A DNA stretch of 64,000 nucleotides from CAWDMC01 sp963803295. Its GTDB lineage: Bacteria; Acidobacteriota; Terriglobia; UBA7540. The position numbers were made by a program, and so were the translations under genes. Positions 46,095 through 56,061 of the stretch are shown in pieces (the stretch's first letter is position 1; each line of letters opens with the position of its first letter). Below the pieces are notes generated by a model. It was given only the letters and a program-made list of their open reading frames with translations. It searched no databases and was not told the DNA's origin. The stretch lies in the NCBI GenBank assembly GCA_963803295.1, contig CAWDMC010000013.1, positions 310,001 through 374,000 of the forward strand. Direction: 5' to 3'.

Positions 46095-46289
46095 CTAGGA
46101 CAACTCGTGACGCGATAATCCTCGTAGGGATTGAGCACAAATGAATACCTGGGAAGCAATGCGCCCATACGAGCTTTCCGTAGTTTTCGAGGAGATGTCA
46201 TGGCGAAGGTTTGGCTAATTCCTATTTACTAGATTGATCTTGAGGTCAGCCGAGCGCTCTCAGCCCTTACGTTCTGTGATCGTGATTGG

Positions 46290-47280
46290 TCATCGAAACT
46301 TATAGCCAGGCTTGAGCTCACATCGATACACCTTGGTCTGATCATTATTGACTCTGCTGCTGCAATTGGCCCAACTTAAAAAGAGATCCGGCCCCAGCGG
46401 GTAGACAATGGTAGCTGCGTTCATATCAGCCTGAATGTATACCCCCTCCGCGGCAGCCGGCAAAGTGAAGTTCAGGACTTGACCGAAGATGACGGGATAG
46501 GAGTCACGAACAGCGGCGCTGATCGTGGGGCGAACCACTTCGGCCTCCAACAAGAAGCTGGTGGTATCCGACCAATTGAGAACGGAGACATGGATACGGC
46601 GCACGCCTTTGGAGAAGTCGTCTGACACGATTTTTGTGAAGGGGCAAGGCCCCGCAATGCAAGAGACTCGTGCATTGCGGAACTCGTTTCCCTCTCCGGC
46701 ATCGAGAGAAGCAGAGGCAATGGCCGCCTTCCACTTTCCGTCGGGCGAACACGGCCGATGTCCGCTGCAGGGTACATTGCCCCGATTGACTATTTGGAAC
46801 GTGTGCACAGCGCTGCCGACGTTCACCTCAGTTATGGCCTTTATGGAATATCTCGCGAGGATATTGGCCACTACGACTTTGGGGCGATTGGGCTCGGCGG
46901 GGGGCTCACTGGGGAATGGGCATCATGCGAGCTACGCAGATTTTGTCTCCGGTAACTTCATGCAATTCGAGCGGCCGGTACTCCGGATGCAGGAACCGGA
47001 GCGTGACTGGTTGACTTGGCTTGAATCCCCGAGGCAGAGTCAGACTGAAGAAACCGGAAGAACTGGACCTGCAACTGCCCGCCGAGCCATCGGTCGCAAT
47101 TATCTCAACATCCGCGATGGGCAATTCCTTGTTTGCGTCCGTGTCCTGTCTAATGACCGCTCCCTGGAGCACTAACGGGCGCTCTTGGCGGAGGTGCCTT
47201 AAAATTACTGTAGCGAGAGTGCCGCCTATGACCGCAATCGCAATCGCCCAGCGCGCTACCTTCCTTACATCGCTCATCAT
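46290..47280 (-). pseudogene. Membrane-anchored beta-domain protein (frameshifted)
   Basis: Two minus-strand pieces form one protein. The first (47280 down to about 46915) has one N-terminal helix (AIAIAVIGGTLATVILRHL) and a carboxypeptidase-regulatory-like module (VLQGAVIRQDTDAN; LTLPRGFKPSQPVTLRFLHP). The second (46871 down to 46290) has repeating beta motifs and ends in LKPGYKFR. The stop between them results from one extra base in the CCCC run (plus-strand GGGG at 46911-46914); correcting it joins MPIP to SEPPAEPNRPKVVVANILAR. The product would be about 330 residues, function unknown. Confidence 0.6.
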
Positions 47281-47408
47281 CAGTCACCCTACCTCGCTAT
47301 CTTACGACGGTTTGGGGGCAGTGCGGATGACGGTTCGCTGGACTCCTGCTGAGGCCATCAGCACCGTTCCTTGGCGATCCTTGCTCGCATAGTTCCGCCG
47401 CTCGCGGA

Positions 47409-48806
47409 TTGGTTTATTATAGTTACGTGACGAGAAGAGTCGTATGCTCTAGCTTAACGCGGCGGGAGCTACTCCGAGAAACTTTAGGAATGGGTTTCTG
47501 TGCGCCTTTCGCGAAGTGGGCAGATCTGGCCCAGATCACGCCCTCGGAGGAACGGCCTGTTCCGCCCATGCCGGCGAAGACGGTCATTTCGCAGGACGAC
47601 GACCAGTTATTGGACGAACTGGAGAGAGCTAACTTCCGCTACTTTTGGGAAGGCGCCGATCCGCAAACCGGATTGGTCAAAGACCGATGTAACGTACGCA
47701 CGGCGGATAAGGGTGTCGTGGCCAGCATTGCGGCAACAGGCTTCGGGTTGACGGCGCTTTGCATCGGAGAGAAGCGTCGTTTCATTTCATACGCCGAAGC
47801 GCGGGTACGTGTTCTCATTACCCTGAGTTTCTTGTGGAAAAGACTGCCGAATCATCGCGGCTTCTTCTATCACTTTGCCAACATGGGCACGGGTGAGAGA
47901 CTGTGGGACTCGGAAGTCTCCTCCATCGACACCGCAATTCTGCTCTGCGGAGTACTGACATGCCGGCAACATTTCCGTGATCTCCAAATCCGGGAGTTGG
48001 CAAGGGCGATCTTCAATCGTGTGGACTGGCCCTGGCTTTCGCAGGACACCTCGCTTTTGCCGCACGGGTGGATGCCGGAGTTCGGCTTTCTGCCGTATCG
48101 CTGGGACAACTACAGCGAACTTATGATCATGTATCTACTCGGATTGGGATCGTACAGGCATCCCTTGCGGGTAGAAGCGTGGGACGCCTGGAAGCGGCTA
48201 ACGTTCGAATATGACGGCCAGCGGTATATCGGTTCGTTTGCGCCTCTATTTGTACATCAGTATTCGCAGGCCTGGTTTGATTTTCGCGGCAAGCGCGACC
48301 GGTATGCCGACTATTTCGAGAACTCGATCGTTGCCACGGATGTTCATCGCCGCTTCTGCTTGGAGCTGGCAAAACAGTTTCCCGATTATAGCGATGATCT
48401 GTGGGGCATCACGGCCTCGGACTCCAAAGAGGGCTACGTGGTGTGGGGCGGCCCTCCGGCCGTTGGGCCGATCGATGGAACTGTTGTCCCCAGCGCCTCG
48501 GCAGGTTCGCTGCCTTTCCTGCCCCAGGCGGTGATGCGTGTCCTCCGAACTATCAGGACACGCTACGGCGCAGGAGCTTGGGGCAATTACGGATTCGCGA
48601 ATGCGTTCAACCCCCTTACAAACTGGTACGACAGCGACGTTGTGGGGATCGACACAGGAATCACTATGGTGATGGCAGAGAATGTACGTACCGGGTTTGT
48701 TTGGGATACCTTTATGAAGAATCCCGAAGTGCAACGCGGCATGGATCGAGCCGGATTTAAGGCTTATCAGCCGTCAGAACCGCAGCCGAGTGGCGCCCTG
48801 CCCTGA
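47409..48806 (+). CDS. GH144-like (glycoamylase-domain) beta-1,2-glucanase candidate
   Basis: A 465-residue protein of the Pfam glycoamylase family, now known to include GH144 endo-beta-1,2-glucanases. The N-terminus has an RR-containing segment (LTRRELLRETLGMGFCAPFA) that looks like a Tat-type export signal. The catalytic region carries ERANFRYFWEGADPQTGLV, WDSEVSSIDTAILLCG and PHGWMPEFGFLPYRWDNYSE, with several acidic residues expected in the active site. Start TTG 47409, with alternative GTG 18 bases later. Substrate assignment rests on the family and on the glucan-synthase gene that follows; a maltodextrin-type activity is a fair alternative. Confidence 0.7.
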   Translation: MVYYSYVTRRVVCSSLTRRELLRETLGMGFCAPFAKWADLAQITPSEERPVPPMPAKTVISQDDDQLLDELERANFRYFWEGADPQTGLVKDRCNVRTADKGVVASIAATGFGLTALCIGEKRRFISYAEARVRVLITLSFLWKRLPNHRGFFYHFANMGTGERLWDSEVSSIDTAILLCGVLTCRQHFRDLQIRELARAIFNRVDWPWLSQDTSLLPHGWMPEFGFLPYRWDNYSELMIMYLLGLGSYRHPLRVEAWDAWKRLTFEYDGQRYIGSFAPLFVHQYSQAWFDFRGKRDRYADYFENSIVATDVHRRFCLELAKQFPDYSDDLWGITASDSKEGYVVWGGPPAVGPIDGTVVPSASAGSLPFLPQAVMRVLRTIRTRYGAGAWGNYGFANAFNPLTNWYDSDVVGIDTGITMVMAENVRTGFVWDTFMKNPEVQRGMDRAGFKAYQPSEPQPSGALP

Positions 48807-49166
48807 TCGGCAATCAGGTCAACGGGTTCCCGATTGTTGAACTTGGGGCAAGGCTCCCAAGAGGAGCCCTGGCTGTGGTATTCTTGGGAAACAGCTTGGC
48901 GGCGCGGCCTCCTCGAACCCTTAGGTTCCGGGGCATGTTCCTGGTCTTGTAAGGTCTCCGGCTCTCCGCCCTTTGAGGTACTCTCGGCACGTTTAATGTC
49001 TCGTTTGGAGATCCGAAGGGCGAGTAAAGAAATTACACAGTCGATTGATAATTTGCGCCTTCCCCCAGACTATACACGCTTTAACTGTTAGCTTAATAAG
49101 CACCGAACTGTGGTCTCTAACTTGCAAGTAAACAAGACGAAAATACCACTTACTGGGGTAAGCGAC
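48807..49166. other. Intergenic region before the small membrane protein
   Basis: No convincing gene. At 49111-49125 TGG, then five bases after TCT, TTGC resembles a weak sigma-54 site, but the CAC of the -24 element is missing, so it is not called. Nothing else was seen. Confidence 0.3.
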
Positions 49167-49334
49167 ATGAAAGCCTTGATGGTAATCCCTTTGATCGCGG
49201 CTCTTTTGATTGCCGCGGCGGCATTCGATGTCCCGGCGGCTTGTTTGACTCTGGCGAGGGGGTTCTTCCCGGTAGCGGTTGTCGTGTTTGTGGTGACCTC
49301 CGCTCTCGGGCTAGTCACCCGCTTTCGACCTTAG
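49167..49334 (+). CDS. Small two-helix membrane protein
   Basis: 55 residues from ATG 49167. Two hydrophobic stretches (MVIPLIAALLIAAAAF and FFPVAVVVFVVTSALGLVT) separated by a short linker with one Cys and an Arg-rich end. GGGGTAAG stands a little upstream. No family recognised; possibly a small membrane regulator of the ABC exporter or glucan synthase that follow. Confidence 0.45.
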   Translation: MKALMVIPLIAALLIAAAAFDVPAACLTLARGFFPVAVVVFVVTSALGLVTRFRP

Positions 49335-49447
49335 CGCAGGGCTCGCGCCAGGTCTGCAGTCAACCTCGGTGACTTAATGGCCGCCTTTCCGGAGTGTCAT
49401 TGCTACTGTAAAGATACCGCCACATCCATCAGAAACAAAGGCGGGCC

Positions 49448-51289
49448 TTGACCATCGCCATGGACGTCGGTGCATCTCATCAAAGCATGAGTAGAGCCTG
49501 GGGCACACGCCTCAAAGCGCTCAAGAATATTCCTCCCGTACTGCGCATTGTCTGGGAATCAGGCCCCGCAGTGGTGGCCTCCGGCATAGCCTTACGGGTC
49601 GTTTCTGCCTTGACCCCGCTCGGAATGCTCGCCGTGACGCGTTTGATCATCGACGGGGTGGTGACCCACCTCGCGCATCATACCCCCTTAAGAGTTCATT
49701 TCTGGTGGCTGGTGGGACTTGAGTTCGGCTTGGCGCTCGTGGGCACTCTTCTGGCTCGCGCAGGCGATTACTGTGACACGCTTCTGGCGGATAAGTTTAC
49801 ACGGCATATCACTGTCCGCATTATGGAGCATGCCTCGAGCCTGGATCTCGCCCGCTACGAGGACCCGGTCTTCTACGACAAACTCGAACGAGCCCGCGTG
49901 CAAGCTACCGACCGGTTGGGAATGATCCAGGCCATCGCACGTCTTCTGCAGCAGGTCATCACCACCGTGACTCTTGCCGTGAGCATAGTGGTCTTTTCCC
50001 CCTGGCTTCTGTTGGTATTAGTCGTCTGTGTGGTGCCGGCTTTCCTAGGGGAAAGTCACTTTGCCTTCCTCGGATACTCCCTCGCCTTCCGGCAGACGCC
50101 GGTCCGTCGCGAACTCGATTATTTGCGGGTCTTGGGCGCGAGTAAAGAGAGCGCGAAAGAGCTCAAGTTGTTCGGCCTGGGCTCCTTTCTGACGGACCGC
50201 TTCAAGGGTCTCTCGGACCAAATTTACCAACAAAACGTCGCCCTCGCTCAACGCCGGCTTTGGGCTGGCGGACTCCTCTCCTTGCTCAGTACCGCCGGCT
50301 ACTACGGGTCTTACGCCTGGGCTATCTATGAGACCATCGCGGGACGATTCAGCGTCGGAACCCTGACCTTTCTTGCCGGGGCGATCGCTGGCGCCAGCAG
50401 CAACATTCAGTTAATCTTCTCAACCTTCTCGAGCATTGCTGACCAAGCCTTGTTTCTTACGGACCTGCTGGACTTCTTCGCGGTGCAGCCGGCGATCCGT
50501 TCGAAGCCTGGTGCCCTTCGGGCACCCAGGCCCATCCGCCGAGGATTCGAATTCCGTAACGTTTGCTTCGCTTATCCAGGTAGCTCCCGGCTCGTCCTGA
50601 ACAATCTCAACTTCCGGCTGGAGCTCGGAGAGCGCATCGCTCTGATCGGAGAGAACGGGGAAGGGAAGACGACGATCGTCAAGTTGCTCACCCGCCTTTA
50701 CGATCCAATCGCCGGAAGCATCTTGCTGGACGGCGTCGACCTGCGTGAGTATGACTTCGAGGACGTCTGCGGGCAGACTGCCGTGATATTCCAGGATTTC
50801 ATGCGTTACGACATGACAGCGGCCGACAATATAGCCGTCGGACAAATCGAGAGCAGGGCAGATCTGTCACGTATCACTCTCGCCGCACGGAAAAGCCTGG
50901 CAAACGACGTTATTCGCAAGCTGCCTCGCCACTACCAGCAGATGCTGGGACGCCGTTTTGAGACTGGCATTGACCTCTCCGGCGGCGAATGGCAAAAGGT
51001 GGCGCTGGCTCGCGCCTACCTGCGCGACTCTCAACTGCTGATCCTTGATGAACCCACCGCATCGCTCGATGCCCGCTCCGAGCATGAGGTGTTCGAGCGT
51101 TTCGCGGAACTCACCGCTGGAAAGATGGCGCTCCTTATCTCGCACCGTTTTTCGACGGTGAAGATGGCAGACAGGATACTGGTTCTTGAAAACGGGCAGA
51201 TCACTGAGGAAGGAGATCATAACGAACTGGTTGCCCGGGGCGGACGCTATTCCGAGATGTTCGATCTACAGGCGGCCAACTATCGGTGA
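49448..51289 (+). CDS. ABC exporter (fused permease-ATPase)
   Basis: A half-transporter of 613 residues: N-terminal membrane domain with about six helices (residues 20-330) and C-terminal ATPase. Walker A is GENGEGKTT near 405, signature LSGGEWQKVALARA, Walker B LLILDEPTASLD, and switch His ISHRFSTV. It is in front of a GT84-type glucan synthase in the same direction with a 52-base gap. In rhizobia the exporter NdvA partners the synthase NdvB in the same way; this supports a role in glucan export but the sequence alone does not set the substrate. Start TTG 49448 or ATG 49460. Confidence 0.88.
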   Translation: MTIAMDVGASHQSMSRAWGTRLKALKNIPPVLRIVWESGPAVVASGIALRVVSALTPLGMLAVTRLIIDGVVTHLAHHTPLRVHFWWLVGLEFGLALVGTLLARAGDYCDTLLADKFTRHITVRIMEHASSLDLARYEDPVFYDKLERARVQATDRLGMIQAIARLLQQVITTVTLAVSIVVFSPWLLLVLVVCVVPAFLGESHFAFLGYSLAFRQTPVRRELDYLRVLGASKESAKELKLFGLGSFLTDRFKGLSDQIYQQNVALAQRRLWAGGLLSLLSTAGYYGSYAWAIYETIAGRFSVGTLTFLAGAIAGASSNIQLIFSTFSSIADQALFLTDLLDFFAVQPAIRSKPGALRAPRPIRRGFEFRNVCFAYPGSSRLVLNNLNFRLELGERIALIGENGEGKTTIVKLLTRLYDPIAGSILLDGVDLREYDFEDVCGQTAVIFQDFMRYDMTAADNIAVGQIESRADLSRITLAARKSLANDVIRKLPRHYQQMLGRRFETGIDLSGGEWQKVALARAYLRDSQLLILDEPTASLDARSEHEVFERFAELTAGKMALLISHRFSTVKMADRILVLENGQITEEGDHNELVARGGRYSEMFDLQAANYR

Positions 51290-51341
51290 CGAAGGCGCAT
51301 AGACAGCGCCCTGAATTAATTCCCCTGAATCCCGACCGCTT

Positions 51342-54300
51342 ATGGCAGACTCCCTCGATTCTGGAACTCATCTCGCGCCGCTGAACCGCTTTCCCGCCAT
51401 GGCTTCCCTAGGCTCGCCGGAGAGCGAAGGCAAGTCTTCTGCCCCGCCTGAAGATATTAAGGAAGTCTTACGTTACGATGCAGCCCAGCAGGCGAAAACC
51501 TGGAAATTGAGCAGCCGGCGGGGGCGTTGCCGGATACTGGGAAGCAAGGCTCGGGACGCACAGAAGGCGATTTCGGCGGCGTTTTATCGATGGCGCGGGG
51601 ATCCGGAAGCAGCAACGGCGAACGCGGACGCTCGTTGGCTCACCGAAAACGCGCGTCTGCTGGGGGCGGTTCTCGGGCAGGTGCGCCAGTTGGTCCGCAC
51701 GACCAAAGACCTTCCTCAGGTTGAACCCGCCTACCAAGGCGCGCCCCAGGTACCCCGTTCGTATCTCTTCGCGGCCGCGTTTCTTCGCGCCGTCGGATAC
51801 GTTTTCGCGGAGGACTTGCTCGCCACCTACGTCCAAGCAGCCCAGGAGCAGGAAACGTTTGAGATCGGTGAAATTTGGGTGCTTAAGGCGATGATGCAGC
51901 TGGTGCTGCTCGAAACCATCGGCCGGGCCGTGCAATCGGATGGACGGGGGCGAAAGATCGAAGTCGCTCGCCTAGTGACCAGCCTGCACCAGATCGAGGC
52001 GGCCGACTGGAACCACTTTTTCGAACAGGTCAGCGAGACGGAGTTTATCCTTCGGCAGGACCCCTCCGGCGCCTACGCGCGTATGGATTTTGAGAGCCGC
52101 GAGGTCTACCGTACTGCGTTGCAGGAGCTGGCATTCCACTCCGAAACCGACGAGACCTCGGTCGCTCGCAAAGCACTGGCGCTGGCTCGGGCCAATCACG
52201 ACGCCTGTGGCTCCAACCCTCGCATCAAGGAGCGCTGGGGACACGTTGGCTATTACCTGATCGACAGCGGCCGGGAGATGCTGGAAAGGCAAATCAATTT
52301 CCGTCCGCCATTCCCAGAGCAAATCAGGAACTCGATTCTAAAATACCCTGAAGTCTTCTATTTTGTCGGGATCGAGCTCCTGACGCTGGCCATCATCGCT
52401 TTTGCCATCAGCGGTGCGCGAAGTGACGTTCCGCTCGCTCTCGCCATTCTGTTTCTGTTACTGCCGGCCACCGAATCCGGCATCGGGATCATGAATCAGC
52501 TGGCGGCGGCTCTCATGAAACCCCAACCTCTTCCCAAGCTGGATCTTTCGGACGGCATCCCGACGGACTGCACCACGATGGTGACCATCCCCACCTTGCT
52601 CATGAATGAGCGGCAAGTGCGGCAGCTGGTCAGGGACCTTGAAACACGCTATCTCGGCAATCGCGATCCGAACCTGCACTTTGCACTTCTGACCGACCCG
52701 CCTGATTCCGCGCAGCCTTTCGACGAGAGGGATAAGTTGGTGGAGTTGTGTTCCGGGCTAGTCCGCGACCTCAATGACAAATACGGAGGCCATGGCCGAG
52801 GAGGCTTCTTCCACTTTCACCGCCATCCGGTCTACAACCCTTCGGAAGGTGCCTGGATGGGCTGGGAGCGCAAGCGTGGCAAGCTGCTGGATTTCAACAA
52901 TCTGCTACGCGGAAAGTTTGACAGTTTTCCCGTCAAAGTCGGCGACCTGTCGGTGCTTCCGGCGGTGCGATACGTTCTCACCCTCGACTCCGACACTCAG
53001 TTACCGCGGGAGTCGGCGCACCGCCTGATTGGCACGCTCGCCCACCCGCTTAACCGTGCCATCATCGACCCGGCGACGAATACGGTGACGGCCGGTTACG
53101 GCGTCCTGCAGCCGAGGGTCGGCATTAGCGTCCGATCTGCAAGCCAGTCGCGTCTGGCCAGCATCTACTCGGGCCAGACTGGGTTTGACATTTACTCGCG
53201 CGCGGTCTCGGATGTCTACCAGGACCTCTTCCGCGAGGGCATTTTCACCGGCAAGGGTATTTACGAAGTGGAGGTGTTCCAGCAGGTCCTAAGCGAGAGA
53301 TTCCCCTCCAATGCCATCCTCAGCCACGACCTGATCGAGGGGGCTTACACGCGAGCGGGTCTCGTGACGGATGCGGAGGTGATTGACGACTACCCTTCGC
53401 ACTTCAGCGCCTATAGTCGGCGGAAGCACCGCTGGGTACGCGGTGACTGGCAGATTCTGCGTTGGCTTCTCCCCCGGGTATCAACCTACTCCGGGAAGAT
53501 GGTTCCTAACCCTCTAGGGGTGATTTCGCGCTGGAAGATTCTGGACAACCTTCGCCGCAGCCTGATTGAGGTGGCTACTTTCGTGCTACTGCTGGCCGCG
53601 TGGTTCTTCCTTCCGGGGTCTCCGGGTCATTGGACCATCGCTATACTGGTGCTGATGCTGCTACCCAGTTATGCCGAGTTGCCGCTCGCTCTGGGGCGGG
53701 TTTTCACCTCGAAGAACCCTTGGGCCCATCTCAAGGAAACCGGCGTGGCTTTTGTCGACAGGCAAGTGAACGTTCTACTGTGGTTCGTTTTCCTCGGCCA
53801 CCAGACGCTCGTCACGCTGGATGCAGTGGTGCGCACGCTCGTTCGCCTGACCGTGACCCACCGCAGGCTGCTCGAGTGGGAAACCGCCGCCGAAGCCGAG
53901 GTCGAGTCCCAGAAGAGGACTCCAGTGGACGTGTATATGGAGTTGATGCCCATGCTCGCGATCACGCTGGGAACCGCTCTGGCGCTATATCGCCCGCGCG
54001 CTCTTCGAGATGCCATTCCTTTACTCGCACTGTGGGGGGGAGCCAAGCTCCTGTCTCGATGGCTTGACCAGCCGCCGCGCCCCGCACGCAATGCCATGAC
54101 TGGTCCGAACGAGGCATTCCTGCGGGAGGCGGCCCTCCGAACGTGGCGGTTCTTCCGCGTCTTCGCCGGAGAGGAAGACCACAGCCTTGTTCCTGACAAC
54201 GTGCAGGAAACCCCTTTCTTCGTTGCTCATCGCATCTCGCCTACCAATTTGGGATTACTGCTCAATGCCCGACTTGCCGCGCGGAATCTGGGGTTCCTCA

Positions 54301-55883
54301 CCCTCCCGGAGTTTTTCGCGGAGACCGAGAGGACTCTGGCGACTGCCCAAAAGCTTTCCCGCTACCGGGGGCATTTCTTCAATTGGTACGATACCCGCAC
54401 CCTTGAGCGGGTCGATCCCGCTTTTGTCTCGACCGTAGACAGCGGCAATCTTGCTGCTTCTCTCTGGACGCTCAAACAGGGCTGCTTGAAAGCGGTCAAC
54501 GAGCCTTTATTCGACTCCGCCCTCTTTCGCGGAGTACGCAATCATTGGGATCTCGTAGTCGATATGGCCCGTGCCCGGGTGCTCCGCGAAGACCTGATGA
54601 GCGCGATTGAACGGGTCCGCTTGCGGATGGGCGTGCTCGGGCAGAACACGCTTGCCTGGACGCGGTCGGTGCCGCGGCTGGAAGCTGCGGCCGCAGGACT
54701 GGCAGAAGAGCTCGTTCGCTGGGGTGAGCCGCCACTCAAGGACATCGCTTGGTGGGCTGCCGAGACGCAGTTGAAACTTCAACATCTCCGCCAGATGACC
54801 GGGACGCTTGCCCCCTGGCTTCTGCCCGCGTACGCGGTCCTGCTTGAACGCCCGGAGTTTGCGCGTTGGCGAGCATTGGGGACAGAATTCACCTTGGAAT
54901 ACTTGCCGCAGATCGTTGCCGATCTCGACGCCCGGTTGGAGCAGGTCTCCGGGAGCAGCGCCTTTGACGTGGAAGCCTTATCGGCCGCGCGAGCGTTGCG
55001 CCTCTGCCTGCCCGCTTGTCTGGCCGAAGGGGACCGGCTTCGGAACGGCCTTCAGGCGCTGGCTGCGGATTGCCACCGGCTGCTTGAAGAGATGGACTTC
55101 CGCTTTCTGTACCAGTCGCGACGCAAGGTCTTTTCGATCGGATACGACGTCAGGCGTGAGCGCCTCGAAGAGAGTTGTTATGAACTGCTGGCGTCGGAAG
55201 CGCGCACTGCCGCCTTCGTGGCGATCGCCAAAGGGGACGTGCCCCAGCAGAGTTGGTTCCACCTCGGCCGGGCTCACACCCATTGCTGTGGGTACCGGGT
55301 GTTGCTTTCCTGGACGGGCACGATGTTCGAGTACCTTATGCCGGCGTTGTGGATGAGGACCGACCCGCGGACTATTCTCGACCAGAACATGCGCGCAGCC
55401 GTTGCCTGCCAGCGCAAGGCGCTCCAGCGCCAGGGGTTGCCGTGGGGAATCTCGGAAGCGGCATACAATCAGACAAACGAGGCGGGTCACTACCAGTACC
55501 AAGCTTTCGGACTGTCGGCACTGGCTCTGAAGCCGGACTTGCCGGAAACGGTCGTGATCTCTCCCTACTCGAGCTTTTTGGCGCTGGCCGTGGACCCTGC
55601 AAATGCCATCGATAACCTACGCGTTATGAGATCCCTGGGATGGCTCGGTGGTTTCGGATTCTACGAATCTGCCCAACTCAATCCAGCCAGTCTCGCTCCC
55701 GGAGCCCATGTGTTTGAAGTAGTCCGTTGCTGGATGGCACATCATCAAGGGATGATCCTTCTTTCGGTTGCAAACCTGCTTTCCGACTCCTTTATCCAGA
55801 GACTCTTCCACGCAGAACCCCAGGTGGCGGCTACCGAGCTTCTGCTGCACGAACGGGTTCCAGTAGCTATCCCAACGGAATAG
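51342..55883 (+). CDS. Cyclic beta-1,2-glucan synthase-like: GT84 plus glycoamylase domain, lacking GH94
   Basis: A 1,513-residue inner-membrane protein. Residues about 340-395 and 740-900 contain transmembrane helices around a GT84 catalytic domain with LDSDTQLPRE near 545. The C-terminal third is the glycoamylase-type region (WFHLGRAHTHCCGY; PWGISEAAYNQTNEAGHYQY; SPYSSFLALAV; HHQGMILLSVANLLSDSFIQ). Full cyclic-glucan synthases are about 2,800 residues and end in a GH94 phosphorylase that sets chain length; that part is absent here. The stop TAG at 55881 is caused by one T, after which the frame continues 33 residues. The protein is therefore shorter than the classical enzyme with or without the frameshift. 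Confidence 0.85.
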   Translation: MADSLDSGTHLAPLNRFPAMASLGSPESEGKSSAPPEDIKEVLRYDAAQQAKTWKLSSRRGRCRILGSKARDAQKAISAAFYRWRGDPEAATANADARWLTENARLLGAVLGQVRQLVRTTKDLPQVEPAYQGAPQVPRSYLFAAAFLRAVGYVFAEDLLATYVQAAQEQETFEIGEIWVLKAMMQLVLLETIGRAVQSDGRGRKIEVARLVTSLHQIEAADWNHFFEQVSETEFILRQDPSGAYARMDFESREVYRTALQELAFHSETDETSVARKALALARANHDACGSNPRIKERWGHVGYYLIDSGREMLERQINFRPPFPEQIRNSILKYPEVFYFVGIELLTLAIIAFAISGARSDVPLALAILFLLLPATESGIGIMNQLAAALMKPQPLPKLDLSDGIPTDCTTMVTIPTLLMNERQVRQLVRDLETRYLGNRDPNLHFALLTDPPDSAQPFDERDKLVELCSGLVRDLNDKYGGHGRGGFFHFHRHPVYNPSEGAWMGWERKRGKLLDFNNLLRGKFDSFPVKVGDLSVLPAVRYVLTLDSDTQLPRESAHRLIGTLAHPLNRAIIDPATNTVTAGYGVLQPRVGISVRSASQSRLASIYSGQTGFDIYSRAVSDVYQDLFREGIFTGKGIYEVEVFQQVLSERFPSNAILSHDLIEGAYTRAGLVTDAEVIDDYPSHFSAYSRRKHRWVRGDWQILRWLLPRVSTYSGKMVPNPLGVISRWKILDNLRRSLIEVATFVLLLAAWFFLPGSPGHWTIAILVLMLLPSYAELPLALGRVFTSKNPWAHLKETGVAFVDRQVNVLLWFVFLGHQTLVTLDAVVRTLVRLTVTHRRLLEWETAAEAEVESQKRTPVDVYMELMPMLAITLGTALALYRPRALRDAIPLLALWGGAKLLSRWLDQPPRPARNAMTGPNEAFLREAALRTWRFFRVFAGEEDHSLVPDNVQETPFFVAHRISPTNLGLLLNARLAARNLGFLTLPEFFAETERTLATAQKLSRYRGHFFNWYDTRTLERVDPAFVSTVDSGNLAASLWTLKQGCLKAVNEPLFDSALFRGVRNHWDLVVDMARARVLREDLMSAIERVRLRMGVLGQNTLAWTRSVPRLEAAAAGLAEELVRWGEPPLKDIAWWAAETQLKLQHLRQMTGTLAPWLLPAYAVLLERPEFARWRALGTEFTLEYLPQIVADLDARLEQVSGSSAFDVEALSAARALRLCLPACLAEGDRLRNGLQALAADCHRLLEEMDFRFLYQSRRKVFSIGYDVRRERLEESCYELLASEARTAAFVAIAKGDVPQQSWFHLGRAHTHCCGYRVLLSWTGTMFEYLMPALWMRTDPRTILDQNMRAAVACQRKALQRQGLPWGISEAAYNQTNEAGHYQYQAFGLSALALKPDLPETVVISPYSSFLALAVDPANAIDNLRVMRSLGWLGGFGFYESAQLNPASLAPGAHVFEVVRCWMAHHQGMILLSVANLLSDSFIQRLFHAEPQVAATELLLHERVPVAIPTE

Positions 55884-55983
55884 AGCCGGCCTCGAGGTAC
55901 AAACCCATTTCACCGACGAACGCTCTGACTGTCCGGTCGCGAACACGGACCCAGTGGCGGTAAAATGCGCACCGCTAGGCTAG
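55882..55983 (+). pseudogene. Out-of-frame tail of the glucan synthase
   Basis: From 55882 the frame reads AGLEVQTHFTDERSDCPVAN and ends TDPVAVKCAPLG before TAG at 55981. It follows directly from the synthase if the T at 55881 is removed. The conserved-looking sequence indicates that the protein was once longer by about 33 residues, but no GH94 domain follows. Confidence 0.5.
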
Positions 55984-56061
55984 GTTGACCGGCTGAGTGG
56001 ATTGAGACAGCGAGTATCGACGTCTCGAACGAAGGGCCTGTTATGGGAATTTGGAGAACAA

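Noticed and set aside
49111..49126. Sigma-54-like TGGTCT-N5-TTGCA before the small membrane gene
   Set aside because: The CAC of the -24 element is missing; a match to GG and GC at the right spacing occurs by chance too often.
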